Below, one piece after another: positions 35,701-47,700 of a stretch of 64,000 nucleotides of DNA (the stretch's first letter is position 1; each line of letters opens with the position of its first letter). Under the pieces are notes generated by a model. The model worked only from the letters and a program-made list of their open reading frames with translations. It searched no databases and was not told the origin of the DNA. Source of the DNA: Epinephelus fuscoguttatus (taxonomy: Eukaryota > Chordata > Actinopteri > Perciformes > Serranidae); NCBI RefSeq assembly GCF_011397635.1, contig NC_064769.1:20043207-20107206 (forward strand), in the 5' to 3' direction. Made by a program: the position numbers and the translations under genes.

Positions 35701-38700
35701 TAGAACACAAGGTTGTTGTTTTTTTAACCTATGCTCTAAGTTTATTTTGAAAAGGCACTATGCATTTAACAAGCAGAAACTGTACTTTTCCTGTTGAAAC
35801 AGAGGTGTATTTTGAAAAGACATGATTCCGGTAACAAGCGGAAATTGACACGCTGTCCCTGAGCATCCAAAACTGACACTGGACAGGCACCTAGCATGTC
35901 ATAGTTCTACATCTAGGGCCACTGACCAAGCCTCTGTATTTGACGAGTTTGGAATGAGAATGCATTAAAACCAATAACATGGAAGAAATTACATCTGGGT
36001 TGTGTGTCTCTGTGTGGTCATGTGGACCCTCTGGTGGGGACTCCTCAAAGTGCAGAAGCACTATGAGGTCTGTCTTCTCTTTTCTCTCTCAGCGTACAGT
36101 TTCTTTTCTGTCTTCCTCAGGCGGACGGGAAGGCAGTGGATGGTGGCCTGCTGCCTGATGCCAACGGGAAAGACCCAAACCAGGGTGGACAGACAGACGG
36201 CTCCAAGTGGCAGAAACCACGGCTCACGCGTAAATCTCTGATGAAGTGTTGTCTCGTCAAGTGGATTATCGCCAGCACCACACAACAAGGGCCAGGTACA
36301 GGCACATAAAGAGGTGCACCACCAGGCTAACGCGTTACACAACAACAACACAGTGTATCTGCATGATTGTGTGTGACAGCAGGCGAAGTGGGATTCACAG
36401 CACCGCAGGAGGAGAGATACATAGGAGGGCAGGCCTTCAATCTCCTGCACTACAGAATACATGAATTTTAAAACATCTGCTCCATCTACTGTATATTCTC
36501 GCCCTTCTTTCCCTCTGTTCAGTATTTACAGCACAAACTTCTCTCTTTACTAAACGCCACTTCTATTCAGCAGCTAATCTGTCAGTGAATGAGCCGCTGC
36601 CGCTTTCGCTCTCACATCTGAATCTGCTTCAGAGAATCAAGTTTGATCTACCACAGCTTTTCCTCCCCATCTATAACACTCGTTTGCCATACCTTTTCTC
36701 TCATAGACACAAACACACATTTCACATCAAGAAATTTAAAGAATGATTTCATACAAAGGTCTACCTTTGTAGCAGAAGATTCTTAAGATGGGGAGCACAG
36801 TGTCTTCCACTGACTGCCCCTACATGCCCCCCTTTTTCTCAGCTTATCTAAATTATTGACATTGTCCTTCTGTGTGGGCAGACAGTGCAGACAGTCAGTT
36901 GTGTGCATGCACTTGACAGGCAGGACAGACTTTCATTTCTGCAATCTATCCAAGCAAGATCTTATAATTCCTTCAAACTACTTGTGATACTTTAATCAGC
37001 CTGTGTAGCAAACACTATGATGAGGAGATAAAATGTCTGTGCTGCAGCGTCCAGAAATGACCTGCTGTTGTCATTTTCCTGCTGACTTCTCTCTCTGCCA
37101 AGAGACAGATGGCCATGTGCCTTGGACAGGATGGTGATGTAAACAGTAACAGAGCAAATACTCCTGATGGCTGACAAACCATCAATTTGAGCAGGCACAT
37201 AGTACAATTTAATAAAGTATGCCATCCTTCCTTTGGACTCTAGCAATGAAATGTGCTCAGTCTTTTATTTTAAAGGCCTCTAAGTTTATCTGCAGTAGGA
37301 ATGTTCTGAAAATCTTCTTCACCATTAAACTCTACAAGCTCAATTACATCATCGTCCTCACTTAGTAATAATTTTATCCATCAGGGATGTTGGTTACACA
37401 TTAAAATTGAAAAATGTGTTGAGGGTTTCAGCCGATCTTCTCCACTTTATAACCACTTGGTCGCCACCTACTGGGCTGCAGATGTTATAGCACCTGAGTG
37501 TCTCTTGCACCACTGTCTCTGTGCAGTAGAAGGTGGTCTGCACTCAGCGTCTCACACAGATGTATCTCATGCAGAACAACCCAATAAAAATGCTAGGTTG
37601 CTTTTAGAGGCATGCTTTCACAGAAACAAATATACTAACTTTAGAAAAATATATATGCTGGAACATGCAGAGTTACTGTGAACCAACTACAAGGAACTTT
37701 TGGAAGTGAGTAAATATAAGATATATTTTTGTTTTTAATGCTATTGTCATGCTTTTGCAGTACAAAGAGGAGCCAGTTGCAGGACAGCTGGCAGGTGGAT
37801 AAAAGAAAAAGAGAGATATTATGTAGCTGGTAAGAGACAAAACTGCAGAAGCGGACAAACTCAAACTACAAAAACTAAACTGAGCACCAACCATAACGGC
37901 ACATGATAACAGGGAGGCAATCCAGCAAAGAGCACTACTGACCTACACAGACAACCAGACAATGAAAGGACAGCACACAGACTAAATACACAATGAAATA
38001 ATTAACTAATGGAACTTAGATGAAGTGGAGAGCAGACAAGAATAAGCACAAGGACATGATATGACTCACAAGCAGACTGACTACGAATAAGACATGAAAC
38101 AGCAACAAACAAAAACCCAGGATCATGGCAAATTTTTTTTTAACACAGCTGTTTGCAGGATGCAAAGCAATGAGGTAATGTATATATTGTGGCTGCTTAT
38201 TATTAACTGTAATATGAAACAAAGTAGACTTTAAATAAATAAAATAGACATATAACATACTTTCTGGGGTGCCCAGTAGCTTAGTAGGTTGGGAAGGTGC
38301 CCCATATAAAAAGGCAGCGTCCTTGCTGCAGCAGCTGTGGGTTCAATTCCAGCCCAGTTCCTGCATGTCATCCCCTTTATCTCTCCCCCTTCACTCTTCA
38401 AAACTGTCTTGTAATTAAAGGGAAAAAAAAACAAAAAAAACCTTTAACATAGCTTCTAGGAGGAAAAGGGCCAATGAGTTAAATGAGCAACCAAGGTTGA
38501 CTCGTGTATTCACATGTGCTTCTTTTTCTTTTTCTTGCTGATCCCACCTTGGTATCAGCCATAACCACAAAATAACATCAAAAATAAAATTCTCTACAGA
38601 AAATCTCCTCCTGCTTCCTTTTAACTGGCTAACGTACTACTACTTACTGGGATATTTTGCCTTGGAAAAAATAAACACAGGCTCTTTTCAGTCTGCATGC

Positions 38701-41700
38701 TGCAATCGTTTCATCTGCAGGGAATTGGACTCGGGGACAGGCATGAAGAATAACTATATAATAATAACCAGTCTTCTTGCTGTTTGACTCATTTGTTTAT
38801 GCAGGTCATACAGAGGCATCAGTATTAAATTGAGACTGTTCTATAACCAGTTAAAAACTCCTTGTAGCTGCTTTAATGATGCAATGCACAACAGGGTTTA
38901 CACATTGTTGCTTCTCTCCTTATAAAAGTGAGAATAAACAGTCATTATCACTCCACATCAGCAGAGGATGTTGCATGTTATGTTTTCTATGATCTGATAA
39001 CAGAGGTTTTTAGATATGTTCTGTCTGTGCTACGCAGATAGAGCTTTCACTTTGCCACCTCATACTTTAAATGAACCAGTGTACTCAACACTAAACATTA
39101 GCAGACCCACTCCTAGGAGCTCCTAGTCCAGCTCCTATACCGTACTCATCCAGAAATGACAAATCACTTTTTTAGTCTTCAGTCTTAATGTGGTTTTTTG
39201 AATGCCCTCCTATAATTGAAGAACTGCGGGTTGATCTTGAACAAATGATTGCAGCATACTATGTGAAGTGTCTTTGTGTTGCTCCTGAGTTTGAGCTGTT
39301 GTCTAATTAGGTGCGAGTAAATTAAACAAAGGTAGTGGTAATGTGTGAATTGGCCAAATATTTCAGAGGTCAATTGTACAGTAAATACCCATTAAGGCTG
39401 CTGCTGGGACTCCTGCACATTCTTCCCCTTGATAACTGTATAAGAGAGAAAGCTATGAGTCATATTATATTATAGAGAGTGAAAACATGTGCGCTTTGTG
39501 CCAAATCATGTCAGCTGTTAAATGTCTATAGATGATGAAAAGTGACATTTCAATGACTATGAGTCCATTTTAATTTTAGTTTTTCAGTTGATTAATCTTA
39601 GCAATGCACATTTGAAAACTATGTTTGACGATGCAATTCAAATTTTAATTAAATTGGACAAAATTCATATGAAAGGCCAGGGGGGATCCCGCTTGGCATG
39701 GTGCAAGGTGTGTGTGTGCAGCCTCTCCAGAAAGGTAATTTCTTGCCAAAAATAACACTCATAAAAATCAATGAAAGACTTATAAGCGTGCACTACGAAA
39801 AAAATGTCTGAGAGACAGCAAAGTTCGGGGGTGTTTAACAGTGTGACGAGAACTTGTGTGACAGTTTTTGATAGATGGGCTCGGGCTCTGAGCTGTAATG
39901 TTGCTCTCACTGCAGTCATTAAGACCTGATGGTGAGACTGATGGCTGCACTGTCTGCATCTCTGCATGCTTAAGCCACCTCACTCTTGTCTGTATTTAAT
40001 AGAAGAACAGGGATAGATCAGCACTTAGGGCGCATTAAACAGTATAATGCTGCATTATTTTTATGGCAGGCGAGTTCCCACATGAGCTCATACATCTTGC
40101 ATGTTCTGTAATGGCTGAGTGTGTTTCTGTCGGTGAGGTCAGATTAACCCACACATCAAAAACACAACACAGACACACACACAAAAAAATCCATATATGT
40201 ATGCAAAGGGTAACTATTGCACCATTTTTATTAGCTGCGTGATTCATCACCGCCATCTCACAGTTAACACTCATATAAGACAAAGATAGGCACAATATTT
40301 TTTAGAAGATTTGGTTGTTTTATTACATCCTGTGCAAGACAGGCTTTCCCCCAAGTCTTTTCTGACAGAAATGTATTCATTACAACCAAACTACGACTAC
40401 TAACTACTTAACAAGAGCAAGCTTTATTTGTTTCGCACATTTCACACACCAGGGCAGTTTAAAGGGCTTTACAGAGCAATAATTCACAAGAGAGGATCCA
40501 GATTTATGATAAAAGCATAAAAGAATAAAGAGGAAAAAAAGATTTAATAGGGAAAATTAATTCTAAATGATTTACAATTTTGAATAAAATCACCATTAAA
40601 AAGAGCAAGAGTGCAGACAAGAGGTGCAAAGATCAAAAGATTATTTAAAATGATTTAAAGTGAAGTTTAATAAAGTCGCAGTGCAGTTAAAATCAATACA
40701 GGTATATGAATAATAAAAATTACACTGCAGAGTAAGAAATGAATAAATATTTGATTTAATAAAAGGCAGCAGCAAAGAGATTAGTCTTCAACCTTGATTT
40801 AAGAGAAGTGAGAGATGGTGCAGAGCTGCAGTTTTCTGGGAGTTTGTTCCAGATATGTGGTGCATAAGAGCTAACCGCTGTTTCATCACATTCAGTCTTA
40901 GTTTAGTCTTTTAGTCTTTTTTGCTTTTTTCATCATGCCTGGAGGAGTACCATTATTCTGGCTGTTAGAAAATGTGAATCCCAGGCAAAGTCATTGTGCA
41001 GTGTTAAGTCACAGGCATCTTTGTCACTAGATCAGTGGTTCCCAACTGGTGGGTCGCAGTCCAAAAGTGGCTCACTTCACTGCAAGTGACTCTGAAACAT
41101 GTCAGAGCTTTTATTTTGAAGTGCTGTTTCCTGCTGTAGAGTAAGTGACTAAAGCTGAAAACACACAGGTGCCGCCGCGGCATGGTGTGTCAAGTGTCAC
41201 CCCTAGCACACACTGGACACGTCATGCTGCAGCTCGTCAACAGACAACCATGCAAAGTTATTACTACTTTTACTGAAAGATTTGTACTTCCTCCACCTCT
41301 GCATTGACTTACAATCATGTGTGAAGAGCCCCTAATTAAACTTGATTTCTCACCTGAAGAGCCGATCTCCAGAGCTATGACTCACCAGGCAATATCTTTT
41401 TGGCCATTGTCTTTATAATGGTAGGATTGTGGGTTGTTTAATTCAGAATATTTCTCAACCTTAACTACAAGTCTCCCCTTATCCATTCTTCATCACACAC
41501 AAGACAGCAACATCTTTTTCATCAAAGGTTAGGAGAAGAGTCAAGCTGCCATAGGAGCAGAGAAAAGGACCTGCAGCAAGAGCTGGTATGTACGAGCCGA
41601 GAGAAAAGTGGGGGGAAAATGCATTTCAATTTGGGGTGGCAAGACTGGAAATAGGATGGTGGTATGAAGTGCTGCAGGGTGGCGCATCCAAAAGTGCCAA

Positions 41701-44700
41701 TCTGCATCTAGTCACCGCAGCAGACAGAAAACTAGAGTCAGTGAACTAGCTTGACGGACTTGGCCAAACGTAAGTATGACACTAAATGTATTAAACTGCG
41801 TGAACTTTGAGCTAATGACTAAGGTGACCTCTGGAACCTGGGGCTGGACCAGTTGGGAGCCACTGCAGGTATACTATTTAGCCTATATGTGTATGGGGTG
41901 CCGTTTGTAAAGTGTCTCACGCTGAAAATAACATCAACATTTTGCCACATTTAGCTTCAAACAATGTTTAAAAAAGTATTGTGATTTTTTTAACGTCACC
42001 TTTTACCACATTTACAGCAATATTTGTTAACTTAGAAATATATTAAATAGTTAAATCTAAATATTAAATGTGGCACCTAAATGTTAAATGTTAAATCTAA
42101 ATATTAAATCTAAATCTAAATGCTAAATCTAAATCTAAATCTAAATCTTAAATCTAAATCTAAATGCTAAATCTAAATCTAAATATTAAATCTAAATCTA
42201 AATGCTAAATATAAATATAAATATAAATATAAATGTTAAATCTAAATATTAAATCTAAATCTAAATCTAAATGTTAAATCTAAATGTTCTGGGTGAAACT
42301 AAATATTTAGCTAATATGCAAATTCACACTGCCGGTCACCGGAAGTACCAAAATAAAAGCTCGAGATGGTCAGACTGTGTTTATAGAATCAAATAACGAA
42401 TTAAAACCAACTTATCGGGGGAAATGACACTTGAACATACATTAGCGTGATAATAACTACCTAAAATAACAAGAAACGTGTTTGGAGAAATTTTATTTGA
42501 TGTGTACTTTGAGTTGTTAGTGCCCCTTCTGAGGGAATCACCTTGTTGTTTACAAATACTTCCGGGTAGAAGACCAGCGGAGTTTAGCAACATATATATA
42601 TGCACATCTCACGTTTTTCACGTCACTGTATCACCGTTTAGACTAATCTGGTGTTTGTAAAGCCTATAAACACTATGACTGAACAAACATTACTATCACG
42701 GTCTGAAATTAATAACATGGTTATCGTAGATTAGCGAGGCTAACTGTTAGCTGTTAGCCCTGTTAGCGGTGTGTCTGTAATGACTCACTAACTCTAAACG
42801 GTCCGTGAAGAAAATATTTTTTCCAGCGGATGTCTTAGTTACAACATGATTGAGCTAACTGGAGTAGTTTAATGTCGTATCCGACAATGGGAGACATTTA
42901 ACAGATGACGTCCTGATAGCTTTGCTGCTGCAGCCACTGGTGCTTTCTAGACATCGTGATTTCCCAAAACTGAATAAATACCACACATCGCAACACAAAA
43001 CTGCTTTGCTAGCTCAATCATGTTGTAACTAAGACATCCGCTGGAAAAAATATTTTTTTCACGGACCGTTTAAGAGTTAATGAGTCATTACAGACACTGC
43101 CAACGGGGCTAAGAATTGACGGTTGTTAGCTTAGCTTAGGTTGTTAATCCCTCCGAAGGGACACTAACAACTCAAAGTACACGTCAAATAAAATTTCTCC
43201 AAACACGTTTCTTGTTATTTTAGGTAGTTATTATCACGCTAATGTAGTTCAAGTGTCCATTTCCCCCGATAAGTTGGTTTTAATTCGTTATTTGATTCTA
43301 TAAACAGTCTGACCATCTCGAGCTTTTATTTTGGTACTTCCGGTGACCGGCAGTGTGAATTTGCATATTAGCTAAATATTTAGTTTCACCCAAAACATTT
43401 AGATTTAACATTTAGATTTAGATTTAGATTTAATATTTAGATTTAACATTTATATTTATATTTAGCATTTAGATTTAGATTTAATATTTAGATTTAGATT
43501 TAGCATTTAGATTTAGATTTAATATTTAGATTTAACATTTAGATTTAGATTTAGCATTTAGATTTAGATTTAATATTTAGATTTAACATTTAACATTTAG
43601 GTGCCACATTTAATATTTAGATTTAACTATTTAATATATTTCTAAGTTAACAAATATTGCTGTAAATGTGGTAAAAGGTGACGTTAAAAAAATCACAATA
43701 CTTTTTTAAACATTGTTTGAAGCTAAATGTGGCAAAATGTTGATGTTATTTTCAGCGTGAGACACTTTACAAACGGCACCCCATATATGTGTACCAAATT
43801 TTATGGCATGCCTTCGAAATAGTTTTTGAGATATTTCAGTCTGGATCAAAGTGATGGAGTAACCAACCAATATCCCTGGAGCCACGCCACTAGCATGGCC
43901 AACAAATACTTTATAAAGTGTTTTCTAAATTGGACATCAGGCAGCAAACTCATGATCAAAGTAATTCACCTTTAGAGGTATTTATTGATGTTACAGAGCT
44001 GTTTTTATGAACATTGTCATGGCATTGTGGGATAATTAATCTGGCGTAGTGTCCACTGATTATATTCTGTAATATTTCACCTCGTGTAGTCTGAAATGTA
44101 CATACTGTTGATATCATAGTAAAGTTTCAGACATACTTAAAAATCTCATCTACTGTTTTAGTGTACAAATAGTATGTAAGTATGGAATTTTGGATGCAGC
44201 CATATACCTGGGACATTTCCCTGGGTGCTCTCAGTGTCATCTGTAACACCTTTCCCAATTCATTGTCTATGGAGCAGCTCAAGACTTTGTACTTGATGAC
44301 GTCACAAATCTAAGTTAAGCAGTTTAGTTGTTGGATTATGGAGAGAGGTGTTCATGTTTAGTAATATTTTCGGACTGTCTGAGGTCACAGGAAAAACATG
44401 TATGTGTTTGGTAAATGGGTACAGTTCCCCTTTAATGCCATGGCCTCAGTTTACTATTAACCATGCTGACGCACTTTGGCAAACGAGCCTTCTCAAGCTC
44501 CACAAGAGCTGCAAGGTTTTTTATAGACAATAAGCAGTAAGGAACTATTATGACGTATAATAGGCATCTTACATCAAAAGAATACAAACATAGACATCAA
44601 AATCTCACCCTGAGACGTCGATTGCAGACACACAACTGCTCCTTAGGTGCTCTGAAGTCATAGTATCGAATCGTTTTGTATTTTTGGAGTGGCACCATCC

Positions 44701-47700
44701 CAGTTCATTAGTTATCTCAGTAGCTGTTTGACTCAGACATTAAAGACGAGTCCATTTACATAAACCCTCCCCGGCTATCGAAATGCATTTCTGGCCCGCT
44801 TTCTCTCCCTCTTCTAAGACCAATATTTTACCTCTCGACAATTGATTTGCCCTCCACTCCCCTTCGTACTTTAACTGAGTCCATTATGTTGTGCAGAGTC
44901 ATCAGCTGTGAACTATACTCAGATTCTTCTTCACTTTCATAGTGCGCCGGCACATTATAGTCATGCAAAGACTCACTTGTGTCTTAACAAAAAGTGGAAA
45001 AGTACTTTCAGACAATTAATACTCAGCATGTTTGTTACATGGAGGATTTACAGAAGCTCCAAACTGACCTCTGAGGTGTGCAGCTCGCCCTTGCAGCACA
45101 GATATGATTCACTTCGGCTCGACTATTCTTAACTACAATGTCATAAACGAAGCACCGTTTTTACAGTCACAACGGTCACAGTGTTTTTCAGCTCTGAGTG
45201 AATCCTCCTGAGTTATTGACCGCGTGTATGGCTGAACGACCGAGTAGATACAAGCAGCGCCACACAGGGCAGGGCAGGCTCCTTCATTCTAAGTGCTGTT
45301 CATATCCCAGCCATCAGCGGATGTGGATCAATGCTTGGTTTTACAGCTTTGCATCCTTGAAATGACTGAGCAAATAAAGACAGCTTAGACTGTCAATCAG
45401 AGACTATTAGTAAAGAAATTCCTTTAGTAACAAACCCTCCCTTACTAACCTCAAACACACTCACACACACAAACACACACAAACACACACACAGAGCTCA
45501 GGACAGTGTGATAGGAGATGGAGTGAGTGGGGGTGGAGCCCCTGAGTTGATGGAGTTGTGGGAGAGATCCTAAAATGAACTGACCAGGAGGTAAAATGCC
45601 GGCGAGTAGTAACAGAGATGGATCGTGTGCGCGTGGAGAAAGCTTTGGATCATTTTGGGGGATTAAGGCTCTATGAATTTCTCTGCACATGATGGACTTC
45701 AAATTTGTTTACTTAAAGGAGGATGCTCTGCGGGCTGTCTTTTTTGTGTAGCTGGTCAGTGGTCTAAGTCTTGGGTTTCATTTAAGTGACTGTAACTGCT
45801 GATGCCTGTGCAAAAACACTGATAAAAAGCACGGGGCAGGAGGAAGTTAACAGTAAGTTTTTTAAAAGGGCTTTTGCACAGGCGATATCTAATGCAAGGC
45901 AACAATGGAATTGGATGGCATGGAAGTAATTGCCATTGTTGTCGTCATCGGACTGTTTGTTGTCGTGCTCAAACAGTTTGGGGTTTGGGAACCTTTGTCA
46001 CTGGAAGGTAAGAACTAAAGACATGTATGTGCATTTAATTTTTTTGTCTTTGGTGCTCTGTGTGTCATTAGAAGAATAATCTTGTTAAACTTCCTTGTTG
46101 TTTGAATTTGTTGATTGTAATAGTGATGCTAAAATTATGAGTAAGTGCAGTCACACAAACGGGCTGTGAAATATTCAAGGATAGGTTCACATAGAAAGAG
46201 TTTTTGGTTGCCTTAATTGTTCATCATTTGCAGCAACTGAGAACTTTTTAAGTTAAAAAAGTGACTCTATCCTTTAACTGTGTGTTCACTTTGTCTGTAA
46301 ATTTTGGTAACTTGTAGATATCAAAGCAAATATTTAACAGCTCTGCAACTTTCTTCTTCCCCTCTCATTTCTTCATCATCATCTCCTCCTCATCTTTATC
46401 AACTTACCGTTTGTGTTTTTGCTCTTGTACAGATGGTGAGTAGCTCCGCTGGTATTCCTCCGCACATTATTGTTAAGTTTAATTTGAAACCAGCTAGGGC
46501 TGGGCAATATAATATTTTATTGATACTACTGACTAAATATGGTCTTAGATTTTGGATAATATACACCTAATATTGTAGTAATTGTCCTTCCTGGTTTTAA
46601 ACTCGGAGAATATAAAAGAAGGAACAGTCATGACGACAGTGACAGTGTTCAAGGAGCCAGACTTCAGTGTCAGTTCTATTGGAGTCAGTGGGTCGGGCAC
46701 TGCAAATCACAGTTTAACCCATCATATCTTTGTTGTTTCACCTTTGACTGAAAAATCCCTCCACCAGATTAAAAAACACGCACAATGTGATGCTTACTGA
46801 TGGGTTGGGTTTTTTTTCAGTGAAATATGTGCATTTGTTTTCCTTTACCTTTACAGGTCCTGCAGCTGCAGGACAGAGCCATGACCTATTTGGGGACCAA
46901 TAACAAGGAAAATGAATATGCAAATTTAGATTAAAAACATCAGTTAGCATTATGTAATGTGTGTTTTTTAATCTAGTGGAAGGATTTTTCAGTCAAAGTT
47001 GAAACAACAAAGATATGATGGTTAAATGTGATATGTAGTGCCGGCCCCATTGACTCCAATAGAACTGTCGGGCTCCTTGTACGCTGTCCATGTCATCATG
47101 ACCGTTCCTTCTTTTATATTTTCCTTAAAAGGCATCATTACAGTGAAGTGATGATATTTTCTGAACTTACCAGACTGTTTTAGCTGTTCAATTATTTCCC
47201 TTTACTCATTTAGATGTTATATCCATGTTACTGATGATTATTTATCAGAATAGCTCATGTGTAAATATTTTGTGAAAGCACCAATAGTCAACCCCATAAA
47301 ATCAATATTTAGGTATTTGGTCAAAAATATTGTAACCTTCGATTTTCCCCATGTTGCCCAGCCCTACATCCCAGCCGTCTCTGTAAACTAATTCCCCTTA
47401 ATTTTTTAATCGAACTCTGGGGTGCCATTGTAGCTCACTTGGTACAATGTGTACCATTAAGGCTGAGTCCTTACTGCAGCGGCGGCCTGGGTTTGGGCCC
47501 TTCGCTACATGCCATCCCTTGCCTTTTCTGCTCATCTGTAACTGTCAAATAAAGCAGAAATGCCCCTCCAAAAAATATCTGCTTTTTTAAAAAAATTGAA
47601 CTGAACTGCTCCGTCCCTTTGGCTGATACAACAAACCCTTCACAGTGGACATGTAGACTTGTCAAACACAGGTGTTACTGATGAGATTAATTATGGTTGC

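Larger units (their letters stand above)
29735..36120 (+). other. kcnip3 intron 1
   Basis: A 6.4-kb intron rich in mobile DNA. It holds the repeat at 30040-30310 (relative of 14885-15130), a MITE at 30617-30935, the THAP-bearing element at 32350-33440, a fish repeat at about 34400-34775 and 35157-35215, and a hAT-type insertion at 34784-35148. No other exon is recognised. Confidence 0.6.
36296..45904 (+). other. kcnip3 intron 2 and upstream region of the alternative exon
   Basis: Contains a SINE (38266-38440), a fish repeat (40419-40900), a hAT-like element (41033-41865) and foldback copy 2 (41894-43783). Between these I see AT-rich intron DNA and no further KChIP exon before 45905. The final part, about 45,560-45,904, probably includes promoter and 5' UTR for the alternative first exon. 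Confidence 0.55.

Noticed and set aside
36002-36241. 79-residue open frame over the second kcnip3 exon
   Set aside because: It is in the wrong frame; the phase-0 frame from 36121 gives the KChIP3-specific sequence.
38266-38340. tRNA-like sequences at SINE heads (also 10539, 28262, 47418, 56713)
   Set aside because: They have box A/B-like words but poor cloverleaf pairing and SINE bodies attached, so they are not called tRNA genes.
46431-46441. Possible three-base microexon (AG, ATG, GTGAGT) and a similar motif at about 48406-48416
   Set aside because: Both read like acceptor-ATG-donor, but a 3-nt exon cannot be supported by phase or family comparison; the known KChIP exon order is complete without them.
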